Source of the DNA: Paenibacillus gallinarum
GTDB taxonomy: Bacteria; Bacillota; Bacilli; Paenibacillales; Paenibacillaceae
Direction of reading: 5' to 3'
Assembly (NCBI RefSeq): GCF_014836635.1
Contig: NZ_JACSQL010000006.1
Span: 124,001 to 188,000, forward strand
DNA: 64,000 nucleotides
Positions 25,714-34,466 of this stretch are shown piece after piece. The first letter of the stretch is position 1; every line of letters starts with the position of its first letter. A program made the translations under genes and the position numbers. The notes beneath the pieces were generated by a model. That model was given only the letters and a program-made list of their open reading frames with translations, made no database searches and was not told where the DNA came from.

Positions 25714-26038
25714 CCCAACTATACATAAAAGAAATCATGACCTTAGTAATGTGAAATGTATAAAGAAAGCCGATCCTGAAATTGGGTATAGCTCAGATGT
25801 GGGATGTTTTCAGTAAAGGCACAAAAGGTGAATAAGAGGTAGCTTTAAACAAGCTTGATATACTGACACGAAAACCTAACTGAAGTCAATAAGAAGGCAA
25901 CCGATCAATATGATCGGCTGCTTTTTCTTTTTATCCAATAGGTAGTTTAGAGTATTGAAAAGTAAGCTAATATGAATTATGTTATAATATCCCAAATGAT
26001 GTAAATGGTAATGTTTCTGAACGAAAGGAGATGAATTA
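25714..26038. other. intergenic region
   Basis: Holds the terminator at 25897-25933 and, upstream of the small gene at 26039, a TATAAT-like hexamer near 25984. I see no other feature. Confidence 0.5.
25897..25933 (+). terminator. rho-independent terminator after the chemoreceptor
   Basis: GCAACCGATCA pairs with TGATCGGCTGC across an ATA loop, then a T-rich run CTTTTTCTTTTT. Confidence 0.9.
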
Positions 26039-26212
26039 ATGGAACACGAAAAAGAAATTCAAGAGATTAAAGAGCGATTAAAAAATGTTGAGAGTCAACT
26101 CAAACATAAATCAAAATTTTCTGGATTTTTTAAAATTGGACTAATTGGTATTATTATTTTCGTGCTGTTTTTAATTGTAGTAGGCTCATATCAATTTATA
26201 TCTGGAGGTTAA
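26039..26212 (+). CDS. small coiled-coil membrane protein, 57 residues
   Basis: ATG 26039 follows AAAGGAG with ideal spacing. Residues 2-23 are strongly charged and coiled-coil-like (EKEIQEIKERLKNVESQ). They are followed by one membrane segment, residues 33-51 (IGLIGIIIFVLFLIVVGS), and a short tail. It resembles small tail-anchored proteins of Bacillales; function unknown. A terminator lies 40 nt downstream, so it is probably a single-gene unit. Confidence 0.75.
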   Translation: MEHEKEIQEIKERLKNVESQLKHKSKFSGFFKIGLIGIIIFVLFLIVVGSYQFISGG

Positions 26213-26251
26213 ACTTTACATTAATAAAGTTCTTGTTATATAAGGCGTGGA

Positions 26252-26276
26252 AAGTCGTCAATAGGCGGCTTTTTTG
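26252..26276 (+). terminator. rho-independent terminator
   Basis: AAGTCGTC and GGCGGCTT pair (with G-T pairs) across AATA, followed by TTTTTTG. Confidence 0.8.
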
Positions 26277-26383
26277 TTTGATTTTTCCCATTTGTATCAA
26301 TGCTTGATATATTATATGTAGTCTTTTTCCGGCTATGGAATGATCATTGGGATTTTAATGGATAAGTAAGGATAGGTAAGGAC

Positions 26384-26848
26384 GTGGGAAAAATGAACAA
26401 GATGAAAAGAATAATTATTCCTTTAGTTATTGTTCTGATTATCTTAGTAGGATTAACCCTATTAGAATTTTTAGTGTTGCATTTGCTAGGTTTGCAGTAC
26501 AAATCAGTTAGTGCTTTAGTGTTATTCTTTATTCTGTATCTACTGCTTGAAATACCTCTCACATTGATTACAGATGCACTGCCTAAAGCATTAAAATCTG
26601 TGGGTATTATTAAATCAAGCAAAGGATGGTTACCCCTAATTTTGGATACAGGGTTGCCTTTTATTTTAATTCTATTACTTGATGCCTTAATCAGCGATAT
26701 AACGATAACATGGCAAGGAGCTATTATATTTTCATTAATTACCGGAATCATCAGTAGGAAGATAAAACAAAGTGAAAAGGAGCCGCCAGTCCTGGATAGT
26801 AATGAAATCGAAAAAATGAGAAGTGAAATAGATTCTAATGAAAAATGA
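26384..26848 (+). CDS. YrvL-like integral membrane protein
   Basis: About 154 residues with four hydrophobic segments and a charged C-terminal tail (KIKQSEKEPPVLDSNEIEK). IIILVGLTLLEF, LGLQYKSVSALVLFFILYLLLEIP and DALPKALKSVG recall the YrvL/YvrL regulatory membrane protein family, in which the B. subtilis member represses oxalate decarboxylase expression. That assignment is from memory and moderate. Start GTG 26384 or ATG 26393. The stop overlaps a possible ATG of the next gene, so the two may be one operon. Confidence 0.6.
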   Translation: MGKMNKMKRIIIPLVIVLIILVGLTLLEFLVLHLLGLQYKSVSALVLFFILYLLLEIPLTLITDALPKALKSVGIIKSSKGWLPLILDTGLPFILILLLDALISDITITWQGAIIFSLITGIISRKIKQSEKEPPVLDSNEIEKMRSEIDSNEK

Positions 26849-26874
26849 GCAATGAATTACAGAATGGAGGAAGT

Positions 26875-27357
26875 ATGAAGAAAACAGACTGGATCAAAAT
26901 CATTTTAGTCGTATCGCTACTCGGGAATGTTGCCTTGTTTAAGAATCAAGAGCGTGACAACAGAAGACAAGAATTGAAGTATGAGTTATTAAATTCAGCC
27001 ATATACCGAGATTTAGGACAACTTGAAACAACTATACAGTACCAGGTAGATAATAATTGGGAAAATGAAGCTCTTGTTACACAGAAATTAGATGATGCCA
27101 TTGATTCAGTTATTTTAAATCATGCAATGGAAGGAGATGATAATAAGGAAGATCTCCTTTGGAGTTTGTACGAATACTTGAATGAGTTTAAGTATGGTGA
27201 TGAAATATCAGGTGTTAGCCTGAACGATAATCAGCGTGCAGATTACATCTATTTAGGCGAGAGGCTACGCTCTAGTGGGTGGATGTATAATGTAGGTTAT
27301 GATAGAAACTGGAACAATTTTGCATCAAAAATAGAGGATTTAGTAACGGAATCATAG
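26875..27357 (+). CDS. hypothetical membrane-anchored protein
   Basis: ATG 26875 follows GGAGG and gives MKKTDWIKIILVVSLLGNVA, an uncleaved signal anchor. The 160-residue product is otherwise acidic and helical (QLETTIQYQVDNNWENEAL), probably outside the membrane. No family is recognised. It starts 26 nt after the YrvL-like gene, likely in the same transcript. Confidence 0.65.
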   Translation: MKKTDWIKIILVVSLLGNVALFKNQERDNRRQELKYELLNSAIYRDLGQLETTIQYQVDNNWENEALVTQKLDDAIDSVILNHAMEGDDNKEDLLWSLYEYLNEFKYGDEISGVSLNDNQRADYIYLGERLRSSGWMYNVGYDRNWNNFASKIEDLVTES

Positions 27358-27652
27358 ATATACATATCATTAGTAATTTCCCTTCGTTTAGATAGCATTG
27401 TAGAGACTGAATATGATTCATAATATTTTAATTCTGTTGTAGGATTAGATTAAGAATCGAGATAAACTCATTCTACCCAATAGAATATTTTCTTGTTCCA
27501 GTCAGTAAATGAGATTCTTAACTAGTGTAAAAGATCGCTGGAAAAGGGGGTCCGAATTTTGAAAATCGTTAAAGAGGCTACAATTTATGCTGTAGTAATC
27601 TTTGACTTTAATTTAATTCTGGAACTACTATTTGATCATAGGGAGTTTTGTG

Positions 27653-28684
27653 ATGAAAGCATTTGTAATAGAAGCATACAAGAAAGAACCTACTTTTATT
27701 GATCGTCCCGTACCCAAAGTAGAAAATAATGAAGTTTTAGTCAAAATACATGCAGCGAGTGTAAACCCACTGGATACAAAAATACGTAAGGGCGATTTGA
27801 AGTTACTACTGCAATACGATATGCCATTGACATTAGGAAACGATTTTGCAGGAACGATTATGGAAGTGGGAAAAGATGTAACAAAATTCAGTGTAGGCGA
27901 TGAAGTTTATGGTCGTCCACGCTCTAACAAAATCGGTACATTTGCAGAGTATCTATCAGTTCACGAAGAAGACATTGCGTTAAAACCTAAAAATCTTAGC
28001 TTTGAAGAAGCTGCGTCGATCCCTTTGGTTGGTTTAACTTCTTACCAGGCACTTCACGACATCTTGAAGGTTAAAAACGGCCAAAAGATCTTAATTCATG
28101 CGGGCTCTGGTGGTGTAGGGACATTTACTATACAACTTGCGAAAGCAATGGGGGCCTATGTTGCAACTACAGCTAGTGAGGGGAGCGATTTAGCAAAATC
28201 GCTTGGTGCAGATGAAGTCATTAATTATAAAACAGAAAACTTTGAAGACATTATAAAGAATTATGATGCAGTGATTGATAGTATTGGGGGAGCAACATTA
28301 GAGAAGTCATTTTTAACTGTAAAAAAAGGCGGTAAGATTGTTTCTATCTCTGGTATCCCAAACAGCCGTTTTGCAAAGGAAATGGGACTGGGACTGTTTA
28401 AAAGAATGTTACTCTCACTAGCTAGTGCTAAGTTAACTAGTCTAGAAAAAAAGCACGATGTGGAATACACTTTTCTATTCATGAAGCATAGCGGTCAACA
28501 GTTACAAGTATTAACGGAACTCTTGGAATCAAGGAAGATTAAACCAACGATCGATAAGATATTTGCGTTTGAAGAAGCAACAAAAGCAATGAATTATGTG
28601 GAAACTGGAAAATCTAAAGGAAAAGTAGTCTTAAGTATCGTTGGTCTGCAGATTAATGATAAGGAAGGGATTACAAAGTCTTAA
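27653..28684 (+). CDS. NAD(P)-dependent alcohol dehydrogenase / quinone oxidoreductase
   Basis: A 343-residue medium-chain reductase. ATG 27653 follows GGGAG. MKAFVIEAYKKEPTFIDRPV, the GNDFAGTIMEVG region and the nucleotide-binding AGSGGVGTFTIQLAKAMGA near residue 150 are typical of the zeta-crystallin-like quinone oxidoreductase branch, which lacks zinc. It reduces quinones or enones with NADPH. A strong terminator follows. Confidence 0.88.
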   Translation: MKAFVIEAYKKEPTFIDRPVPKVENNEVLVKIHAASVNPLDTKIRKGDLKLLLQYDMPLTLGNDFAGTIMEVGKDVTKFSVGDEVYGRPRSNKIGTFAEYLSVHEEDIALKPKNLSFEEAASIPLVGLTSYQALHDILKVKNGQKILIHAGSGGVGTFTIQLAKAMGAYVATTASEGSDLAKSLGADEVINYKTENFEDIIKNYDAVIDSIGGATLEKSFLTVKKGGKIVSISGIPNSRFAKEMGLGLFKRMLLSLASAKLTSLEKKHDVEYTFLFMKHSGQQLQVLTELLESRKIKPTIDKIFAFEEATKAMNYVETGKSKGKVVLSIVGLQINDKEGITKS

Positions 28685-28720
28685 AGAAAAGGCACTGAAT
28701 TAACCATCGCCAAACAAATA

Positions 28721-28758
28721 GGTCGGATACCTTAGCTCTTAAGGAATTCGACCTTTTT
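28721..28758 (+). terminator. rho-independent terminator, possibly bidirectional
   Basis: AGGTCG and CGACCT arms, with an inner CCTTA/TAAGG stem, are followed by TTTTTG. An A-rich run on the other side would allow use from both strands. Confidence 0.85.
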
Positions 28759-29100
28759 GTTTGAATTTCTTTTAGCGCGCACAAAATTTTAACAGTGAAA
28801 TACCCACGACGACACTATTTACTTTTATTCAACATATGAAAAATTCAAAATAGATTTATCGATACCTAGTAACTTTCCACATATTCAAAATTTATCGATA
28901 TCTTGACATGTATCAAATGCGATTTCAGAAAAACCAAATATTGTAAAAAGACTAAAGTGTAGTAAAATACTTATCAGTACCAAGAGACACAAACGTTTCA
29001 GCCCCCGAGATACGAGCGTTTCTAACACAACTATTTACTTCGATGATCATCATCTAGAAGCTGCAGTGCAAATACTATAAAACGAAAGAAGGATAACTGT
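28759..29100. other. intergenic region upstream of GNAT 29101
   Basis: Holds a direct repeat (TTTATCGATA near 28854 and 28891, each preceded by ATTCAAAAT), the promoter-like repeat at 28930, and an AAACG..CGTTT hairpin around 28991-29021. No gene is seen. Confidence 0.5.
28930..28991 (+). promoter_or_regulatory. duplicated promoter-like element, copy 1
   Basis: TTGTAA (28941-28946), 16 nt, TAAAAT (28963-28968). The surrounding 60 nt closely match 31870-31932. It lies upstream of the GNAT gene at 29101. Confidence 0.55.
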
Positions 29101-29604
29101 ATGCTTACAATTAGATTTGTCTCAAATGACGATATTCCACATATTCAATCAATTGCTCATGAAACATGGATTTTTACTTATCAAGACATTTACCCAATAG
29201 ATTACATTCATAATTTTCTAAGTAAAGCTTATTCTTATGAGAATTTAAGTCGATCGGTAGAGAGAGATCTTCAAAGTGCGAAACGGAATTTTTTAATAGC
29301 TGAATTTAATAATGAAGTCGTTGGGTATGCTCAAACAAGACAAGTGAATGAAGAAGAATATGAACTACTAAGAATCTATGTACGGCCTGTATATCATAAA
29401 CAAGGAATAGGAAATGGATTCATTCAAGAGTTTGTTCAGGTTTTAAAGCCGATAAAAAAACTGTTTGCTTGGGTAGCGAAAGACAATCATATAGGAAGAG
29501 CATTTTATGAGAAAAGAGGATTTAAAGAAGTCGAAGAAATGGCGGAAACAATAGATGGAAACAGTAAAATACAAACCAAATATGAATTGGAGATCTCTAT
29601 TTAA
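29101..29604 (+). CDS. GNAT N-acetyltransferase
   Basis: A 167-residue GNAT. MLTIRFVSNDDIPHIQSIAH opens the fold, IYVRPVYHKQGIGNGFIQEF near residue 95 is motif A, and IGRAFYEKRGFKEVEE closes it. Possibly polyamine- or antibiotic-type, by length. It has its own promoter-like region and a terminator (29830), unlike the GNATs in the first block. Confidence 0.88.
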   Translation: MLTIRFVSNDDIPHIQSIAHETWIFTYQDIYPIDYIHNFLSKAYSYENLSRSVERDLQSAKRNFLIAEFNNEVVGYAQTRQVNEEEYELLRIYVRPVYHKQGIGNGFIQEFVQVLKPIKKLFAWVAKDNHIGRAFYEKRGFKEVEEMAETIDGNSKIQTKYELEISI

Positions 29605-29618
29605 TAGAGTGCTAGTAG

Positions 29619-29756
29619 TTCAAAACGGCATGGACTGACACCATATTAGGAATTGCGATAAAAGAAGGATTATACCTTCATTTCAATGACGATGGAGCAC
29701 TATTTTCCTGATATAGTGAACAATCAAGCAGTTCATGGAAAAAAATACACAATTAA
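29619..29756 (+). pseudogene. possible gene remnant
   Basis: An open stretch without a start reads GIAIKEGLYLHFNDDGALFS, then a TGA, then YSEQSSSSWKKIHN to a TAA. It looks like the C-terminal tail of a former gene with a nonsense change. I cannot name the family. Confidence 0.3.
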
Positions 29757-29829
29757 TGATTCTTGTTTTTATCGTTATTAGTGGATCGTCTACTATTTAC
29801 AACTCATATATTTATGAAATATCAGACTT

Positions 29830-29871
29830 AGTGCTTATGTCTCTTTCCCCGAGATATAGGCACTTTTTCTT
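29830..29871 (+). terminator. rho-independent terminator
   Basis: AGTGCTTATGTCTC pairs with GAGATATAGGCACT across TTTCCCC, followed by TTTTTCTTT. Confidence 0.85.
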
Positions 29872-30028
29872 TATGCAATGTCACTTTTATAACACAAACT
29901 AACACCGCTATTACTGAAAGTGTTTTTGTAAATGAATATGCAACTCCTGCTGTGCCTGTCTGGGAGAGCCAATAAAAAAGTGGAAGATACATACATTTTA
30001 TATCTTGTAAATAATAAGCTTTAGTAAA

Positions 30029-30060
30029 AGACTCTTCAAATTTTGAAGGGTCTATTTTAT
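30029..30060 (+). terminator. hairpin, probable terminator
   Basis: AGACTCTTCAAA and TTTGAAGGGTCT arms, followed by ATTTTATTT. Confidence 0.6.
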
Positions 30061-30196
30061 TTATCGATATCTCTTTGATGTAAAGTTTTAAAATAACTAC
30101 TTATTACAAACAGGTATGTCAATATTTAACTTACTTTTTTTAATTAAATATATAATAATCAGAATGTAACAAGTCAATAGAGTATGGGGGATTTTT

Positions 30197-31537
30197 ATGA
30201 GGAACATTGTATCAATTTTTAGGAAGAGTAATTTTTATGTGTTAATTGTGTGTGCTGTCTTTCTATTTATTATCAGCGGTTGTGGATCAACAACACCACC
30301 AGTAGATAATAGCGAATCTATTTCACAGACAACTGATACACCAACAAGCATTGACGAGAATAGTGAGCAAGTTAAAGATGATGATAAGAAAAAAGAAGAG
30401 ACAGTCAACGATAAGGAACAGAGTTCTTCTTTAACAACATTAACAGAGAAAGATACTACAGCGAAGAAGGAAACAACAAAAACGGAGACAACTACGCCTA
30501 CACAAGCCGTTAAACCTACTTCAACCACTCCTAATGGTAAGCTAACGGTTCACTATATAGATGTTGGACAAGGAGCATCACAACTTATTCAAACACCTAG
30601 CGGCAAAACAATGCTTATCGATGGAGGCAATAACGATGATGAACAGCGTATGGTTAGCTACTTAAATAAACAGGGAGTAAAAAAAGTAGATGTTCTTATA
30701 GGAACACATCCAGATGCCGATCATATTGGGGGATTAGATGCAGTAGTAGATTCCTTTGATATTGGAAAAATTTATATGCCAAGGGTATCTTCTAACACGA
30801 AAACATATGAATCTTTACTGACTTCGATCAAAAATAAGAACCTAAAAGTTACAACGGCTAAAGCAGGAATAAACATTGATTTGGATAATCAGCTTGATAT
30901 CAAAATGATTGCTCCTGTTAAAACTTATGATGATAAAAATGAAATGAGCGCAGTTGTTAAACTTACCTATAGAAATAACTCCTTTTTATTCACAGGAGAT
31001 GCTGAGTCAGGCAGCGAAAGCGATATGATAAATAGCGGTGCAAACCTAAAATCAGATGTCTTGCTTGTTGGTCATCACGGTTCAAACTCATCGACTAGTC
31101 AAACGTTCCTAAACGCTGTTAATCCTACGTATGCTGTCATTCAAGTGGGTAATAATAGTTATGGTCATCCTACAGATAATATCTTAAAGAGACTTAATAG
31201 TGAAAATATAAAAATATATCGTAATGATCTGCAAGGAACCATTATTTTTACGTCTGATGGGACGAACATTAAACCATCAGTAAGTGCATGGAAATATACA
31301 GCAACAACTAATAAAGAAGAAACCTCTAGTGAAAGTACAAGTACTACAGTAACTAAAAAGGAACCTGCAGCATCATCAGACACGAAGACTGAAACAAAAA
31401 CAGAATCGAATACAAGTGTTTACTATAAAAATTGTGACGCAGTAAGAGCGGCTGGTAAAGATCCGTTATACAAAGGTGACCCAGGATATAGTACAAAGCT
31501 TGATAGAGATAAAGATGGTATAGCTTGTGAGAGATAG
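30197..31537 (+). CDS. ComEC-like metallo-beta-lactamase lipoprotein with excalibur domain
   Basis: A 446-residue exported protein. The N-terminus has a hydrophobic segment and lipobox IISGC near residue 28. A Thr/Lys-rich linker follows (about 30-115). Residues about 120-350 are a ComEC/Rec2-type metallo-beta-lactamase domain with GTHPDADHIGG (HxHxDH-like) and VGHHGSNSSTS. The C-terminal 35 residues (NCDAVRAAGKDP to DRDKDGIACER) are an excalibur calcium-binding module. It probably cleaves nucleic acid or related phosphodiesters at the cell surface. It is followed after 15 nt by a DUF3006 gene. Confidence 0.9.
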   Translation: MRNIVSIFRKSNFYVLIVCAVFLFIISGCGSTTPPVDNSESISQTTDTPTSIDENSEQVKDDDKKKEETVNDKEQSSSLTTLTEKDTTAKKETTKTETTTPTQAVKPTSTTPNGKLTVHYIDVGQGASQLIQTPSGKTMLIDGGNNDDEQRMVSYLNKQGVKKVDVLIGTHPDADHIGGLDAVVDSFDIGKIYMPRVSSNTKTYESLLTSIKNKNLKVTTAKAGINIDLDNQLDIKMIAPVKTYDDKNEMSAVVKLTYRNNSFLFTGDAESGSESDMINSGANLKSDVLLVGHHGSNSSTSQTFLNAVNPTYAVIQVGNNSYGHPTDNILKRLNSENIKIYRNDLQGTIIFTSDGTNIKPSVSAWKYTATTNKEETSSESTSTTVTKKEPAASSDTKTETKTESNTSVYYKNCDAVRAAGKDPLYKGDPGYSTKLDRDKDGIACER

Positions 31538-31552
31538 ATAGGAGGTCTTTAC

Positions 31553-31765
31553 ATGAAAGGTATCGTTGATCGGTTTGAAGGTGATTACGCGGTAATTGAG
31601 ATAGATGGACAGACACATGATGTTTCTATGTCAATTGTTGATGCTTTTGTAAAAGTGGGGGATGTAGTTACTTTGGTAGAAGGAGTATGGAAACCTAACC
31701 CTACTGAAACAAAGCAACGAGAGAAGCAAATAAAGATGCTTATGGACGATGTTTGGGAAGATTAA
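31553..31765 (+). CDS. DUF3006 family protein
   Basis: A 70-residue protein starting MKGIVDRFEGDYAVIEIDGQ, with VDAFVKVGDVVTLVEGVW. This is the DUF3006 pattern, a small beta-barrel-like domain often encoded next to ComEC-like hydrolases, as here. AGGAGG precedes ATG 31553. The pairing suggests it works with, or regulates, the upstream enzyme, although it lacks a signal peptide. Confidence 0.88.
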   Translation: MKGIVDRFEGDYAVIEIDGQTHDVSMSIVDAFVKVGDVVTLVEGVWKPNPTETKQREKQIKMLMDDVWED

Positions 31766-31790
31766 ACAAATATTTATAATTAGAAATACT

Positions 31791-31825
31791 AACCCGATTT
31801 CATTTAGAAGTCGGGTTATTTGTTT
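31791..31825 (+). terminator. rho-independent terminator after DUF3006
   Basis: AACCCGA and TCGGGTT arms around a 13-nt loop, then ATTTGTTTT. Confidence 0.8.
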
Positions 31826-31869
31826 TCAATGTTATCTGTAAAGAAATTATGTTTTAAAATAAGATTTGA

Positions 31870-31932
31870 GTAAAACCAAATATTGTTAAAATGTCAAACT
31901 GTAGTAAAATATTTATAAGTGCCTAGAGACAT
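31870..31932 (+). promoter_or_regulatory. duplicated promoter-like element, copy 2
   Basis: TTGTTA (31883-31888), 16 nt, TAAAAT (31905-31910). It shares CCAAATATTGT and TGTAGTAAAATA with copy 1 at 28930. Confidence 0.55.
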
Positions 31933-32173
31933 GATGTGCCAGTTTACGATACTCGAGTCCTTATCTTATTCGATCTCATTAGAAAGAGGACACGCTGGAG
32001 AATGATTGATTAGAGCAGAAGACAAAACCTAATTCAGGACGGAGTTTTTGATTTAGAAAAGTATATGAGTATGACATCGTCTAACTTGATCTTCACGATT
32101 CGGAGTTATGCACCTGGATTGTCCCATATAGAAATAAAACAATAATTGGAGGTCGAATACCATCGCAGCACTA

Positions 32174-33070
32174 ATGGATAACAAGTTTTCACCTTTAATT
32201 TCTTATACAGAAGAAGCAAAAGCAAGGTTTGGGTCTTCAGCAGCATCTGTTGTGATTATCCAGGACAACAAAATTATAACTGAGTGGTATACCGGAAAAC
32301 ATCATTTTAAAAATGGAGCTCTCGTGGTAACAACGGATTCTATGTTTAACTTGTATTCCCTAAGGAAGACGTACGTCGGACTTGCTACAGCAATAGCTGT
32401 TGTAGAAAGTGAATTGTCTATAGACAGCAAAGTTTCTGACGTTCTTATAAACATGACTGAATACGAGTTGGGGAACATCACAATAAGAGATTTAGCAACA
32501 AAATCAGGTGCCAAATATTTTGGATCGCATCGCATTGAACGAGAGAAAGTAGCGTGTGACTTAATAAAAGAACTAACAGGATCTAATATTGCAGAACTAA
32601 TTACAGAACGAATATGTAGACCAGCCGAGTTAACTAATACGGAATGGGTTTCGATTCCTAAAGAAAAATTAGTTTGTGATTTTCAAGCTGTAGATGGCTA
32701 TGCATCCGTTAGAATTGAGTCAAATGAAGGTCATGAAAGAAATCTGTATTCTAGTGCGAGAGACCTGGCACATTGGGGGAATTTGCACCTTAATAAAGGC
32801 TTTATAAATTCCAGTCAATTAGTACCTGCCACCGTATTTACACTCATTGAACAGATGCGAATGGATACTGGAGACAAGAACCGGATTTTTGGATGGTACT
32901 ATCAAGATCAGTGCTATTATGCATCAGGTGCAGCAGGTTGCCACTGTGTAATTGTGCCAGAGTTTAATGCGGTAGCAGTTCGGATGTTAAATAAATATAC
33001 AGAAAACTACACTCAAGATCAGAATTCGTTTAATGAAATCTTTTATAATTGCCTTCAAAGCATAAACTAG
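32174..33070 (+). CDS. serine hydrolase, beta-lactamase (class C/EstB) family
   Basis: A 298-residue protein with the SxxK motif in YSLRKTYVGLA near residue 62 and a Y-A-S region (DGYASVRIE) near 178 where the YxN-type motif is expected. Such proteins act as esterases, peptidases or beta-lactam hydrolases. The nearest good ribosome binding site (GGAGG, about 32146) lies some 22 nt before ATG 32174. An in-frame ATC at 32162 is better placed, so the true start may be upstream and non-AUG. Confidence 0.8.
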   Translation: MDNKFSPLISYTEEAKARFGSSAASVVIIQDNKIITEWYTGKHHFKNGALVVTTDSMFNLYSLRKTYVGLATAIAVVESELSIDSKVSDVLINMTEYELGNITIRDLATKSGAKYFGSHRIEREKVACDLIKELTGSNIAELITERICRPAELTNTEWVSIPKEKLVCDFQAVDGYASVRIESNEGHERNLYSSARDLAHWGNLHLNKGFINSSQLVPATVFTLIEQMRMDTGDKNRIFGWYYQDQCYYASGAAGCHCVIVPEFNAVAVRMLNKYTENYTQDQNSFNEIFYNCLQSIN

Positions 33071-33113
33071 ATTATTTAGAAACAATCTGAGTCAATCTAG
33101 GAAGGAGAATATA

Positions 33114-33140
33114 TGAAATTTTGTGCGGACGATAAATAAA
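33114..33140 (+). other. eight-codon open frame behind a strong ribosome binding site
   Basis: GGAAGGAG with ideal spacing precedes ATG 33114, but the frame ends after MKFCADDK. It is either a leader peptide or the 5' end of a deleted gene; the latter seems more likely here, as no attenuator hairpin is obvious. Confidence 0.35.
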
Positions 33141-33285
33141 AGTCTAATATATTTATATATTACCTTTTCATAGAATCTTTGTCATAGTAACATATGTTTA
33201 CTGATTCATATAACAATGAATAAACAGTTTTAACTATACTTTATTGAAACCCTTTTCAAAACCTTGAGAAAGATGTGAAAAAACA

Positions 33286-33930
33286 ATGAGCAAAGAAACC
33301 TCGTCAAGCAGAGCTTTAGTCATTGTGCTTCATGAGATTTATGGAGTTAACGATCATATCAATTTTTTTAGTGAGATATTAATAAATGGAGGTTTTGATG
33401 TACACATTCCAAACCTAATTCATAGGGATTCATTTTCTTATGATCATGAGGATATTGCTTATCAATATTTTATGAACGAGATTGGATTCGAGAAATCATT
33501 AAGAGAAGTAGAGGAAATAATAAAGACAAATAAAGCGGAGTATGATCAGATATTTATCATTGGATTTAGTATTGGTGCAACAATCGCTTGGATGTGTAGT
33601 GAATATGATATTAACGGAGTCATCGGATATTACGGATCGAGAATTAGAAATCGTAAAGAGATAGAGCCTAGATGTCCTACCTTATTGTTCTTTGCCAACA
33701 GAGAAAGGTCATTTAATGTAATGGATTTAGAAATGGATCTGAAGAAAAAGAAGAATACGCTGATAAAGATTATTGAAGCTGAGCATGGTTTTATGAATCC
33801 ATTCTACAGAACTTATGATTCCAAAGAGTTTAAGAATTGTGTTGAAATTAGTATAGAATTTCTTAAGCAAATGCAAATAGATAAAGGGAATCCTGTTAAG
33901 AAAGTAAGTCTAGTAAGAGAATACATATAA
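33286..33930 (+). CDS. dienelactone hydrolase family protein
   Basis: A 214-residue alpha/beta hydrolase: ALVIVLHEIYGVNDHINFFS is the family's conserved opening with the oxyanion region. FIIGFSIGATIAWM contains the nucleophile position, where Ser replaces the Cys of classical DLH (GFSIG), and EAEHGFMNPF holds the histidine. Probably an esterase. There is no good ribosome binding site before ATG 33286, so the start is a little uncertain. Confidence 0.85.
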   Translation: MSKETSSSRALVIVLHEIYGVNDHINFFSEILINGGFDVHIPNLIHRDSFSYDHEDIAYQYFMNEIGFEKSLREVEEIIKTNKAEYDQIFIIGFSIGATIAWMCSEYDINGVIGYYGSRIRNRKEIEPRCPTLLFFANRERSFNVMDLEMDLKKKKNTLIKIIEAEHGFMNPFYRTYDSKEFKNCVEISIEFLKQMQIDKGNPVKKVSLVREYI

Positions 33931-33974
33931 CGAAATCATAAATATCATTGGAGAAAGAGGGAGTGATACTGTAT

Positions 33975-34394
33975 ATGGAATGTTTGGGATGTAGGATCGC
34001 TAATAACATTGAACCTAATTTGAATATTGTTTATGAAAACCAACTTATTACTTGTGTGCTTGATATTGCTCCCTTTAATGAAGGACATACTTTAATTCTC
34101 CCTAAAAAGCATTGCTTGGATATCGAAGATATGGAGCTAGAGACAGCTTATGCTATCATGGATGCTTCGAAAAAACTTTCAATTGTGTTGAAAAGCTTGT
34201 TTAAACCAGACGGTATAAGAATCTCTCAAGATGGAGGGGAATTTAACGATCTTACCCATTACCATATGCATCTCATTCCAAGATATGAAGGCGATGGATT
34301 TACCTGGGGCGAACCATTACACCCGCATGGAGCTGAAACACGATTAAGCTTAACCAAAGAAAAGATACTGAAGACATTAAGTGAGGAAGGATGA
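33975..34394 (+). CDS. HIT family protein, paralogue of 19451
   Basis: A 139-residue HIT protein with triad HYHMHLIPRY near residue 99 and the N-terminal MECLGCRIANNIEP. It shares CLGC, LITC, NEGHTLILPK, PDGI and GEFNDL with the HIT gene at 19451, so the two are paralogues in different parts of the array. ATG 33975 follows GAGGGAG at 11 nt spacing. Confidence 0.9.
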   Translation: MECLGCRIANNIEPNLNIVYENQLITCVLDIAPFNEGHTLILPKKHCLDIEDMELETAYAIMDASKKLSIVLKSLFKPDGIRISQDGGEFNDLTHYHMHLIPRYEGDGFTWGEPLHPHGAETRLSLTKEKILKTLSEEG

Positions 34395-34466
34395 AAACTC
34401 CTATTCTTTTAAAAGACAATCAATATAGAAGCATAGGAAAGTAGACAGAAGGAAGGTATCATCATT

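Larger units (their letters stand above)
29605..30196. other. intergenic region with two terminators and a gene remnant
   Basis: Contains a short coding-like remnant (29619-29756) and terminators at 29830 and 30029. A TATAAT-like stretch lies near 30150, possibly the promoter of the gene at 30197. Confidence 0.5.
31766..32173. other. intergenic region upstream of serine hydrolase 32174
   Basis: Holds the terminator at 31791 and the second copy of the duplicated promoter-like element at 31870. About 240 nt of leader follow, with no gene recognised. Confidence 0.5.

Noticed and set aside
25784..25820. GGGTATAGCTCAG, resembling the 5' end of a tRNA
   Set aside because: The D-stem does not close (no GAGC partner), and no anticodon or T-arm (GTTCGAATC) follows.
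27558..27703. TTG-started frame overlapping the start of the oxidoreductase
   Set aside because: It has a purine-rich upstream stretch but overlaps the real gene by about 50 nt and shows no coding character; probably chance.
30235..30528. Valine-rich open frame on the - strand
   Set aside because: It is a shadow of the Thr/Lys-rich linker of the lipoprotein gene on the + strand.
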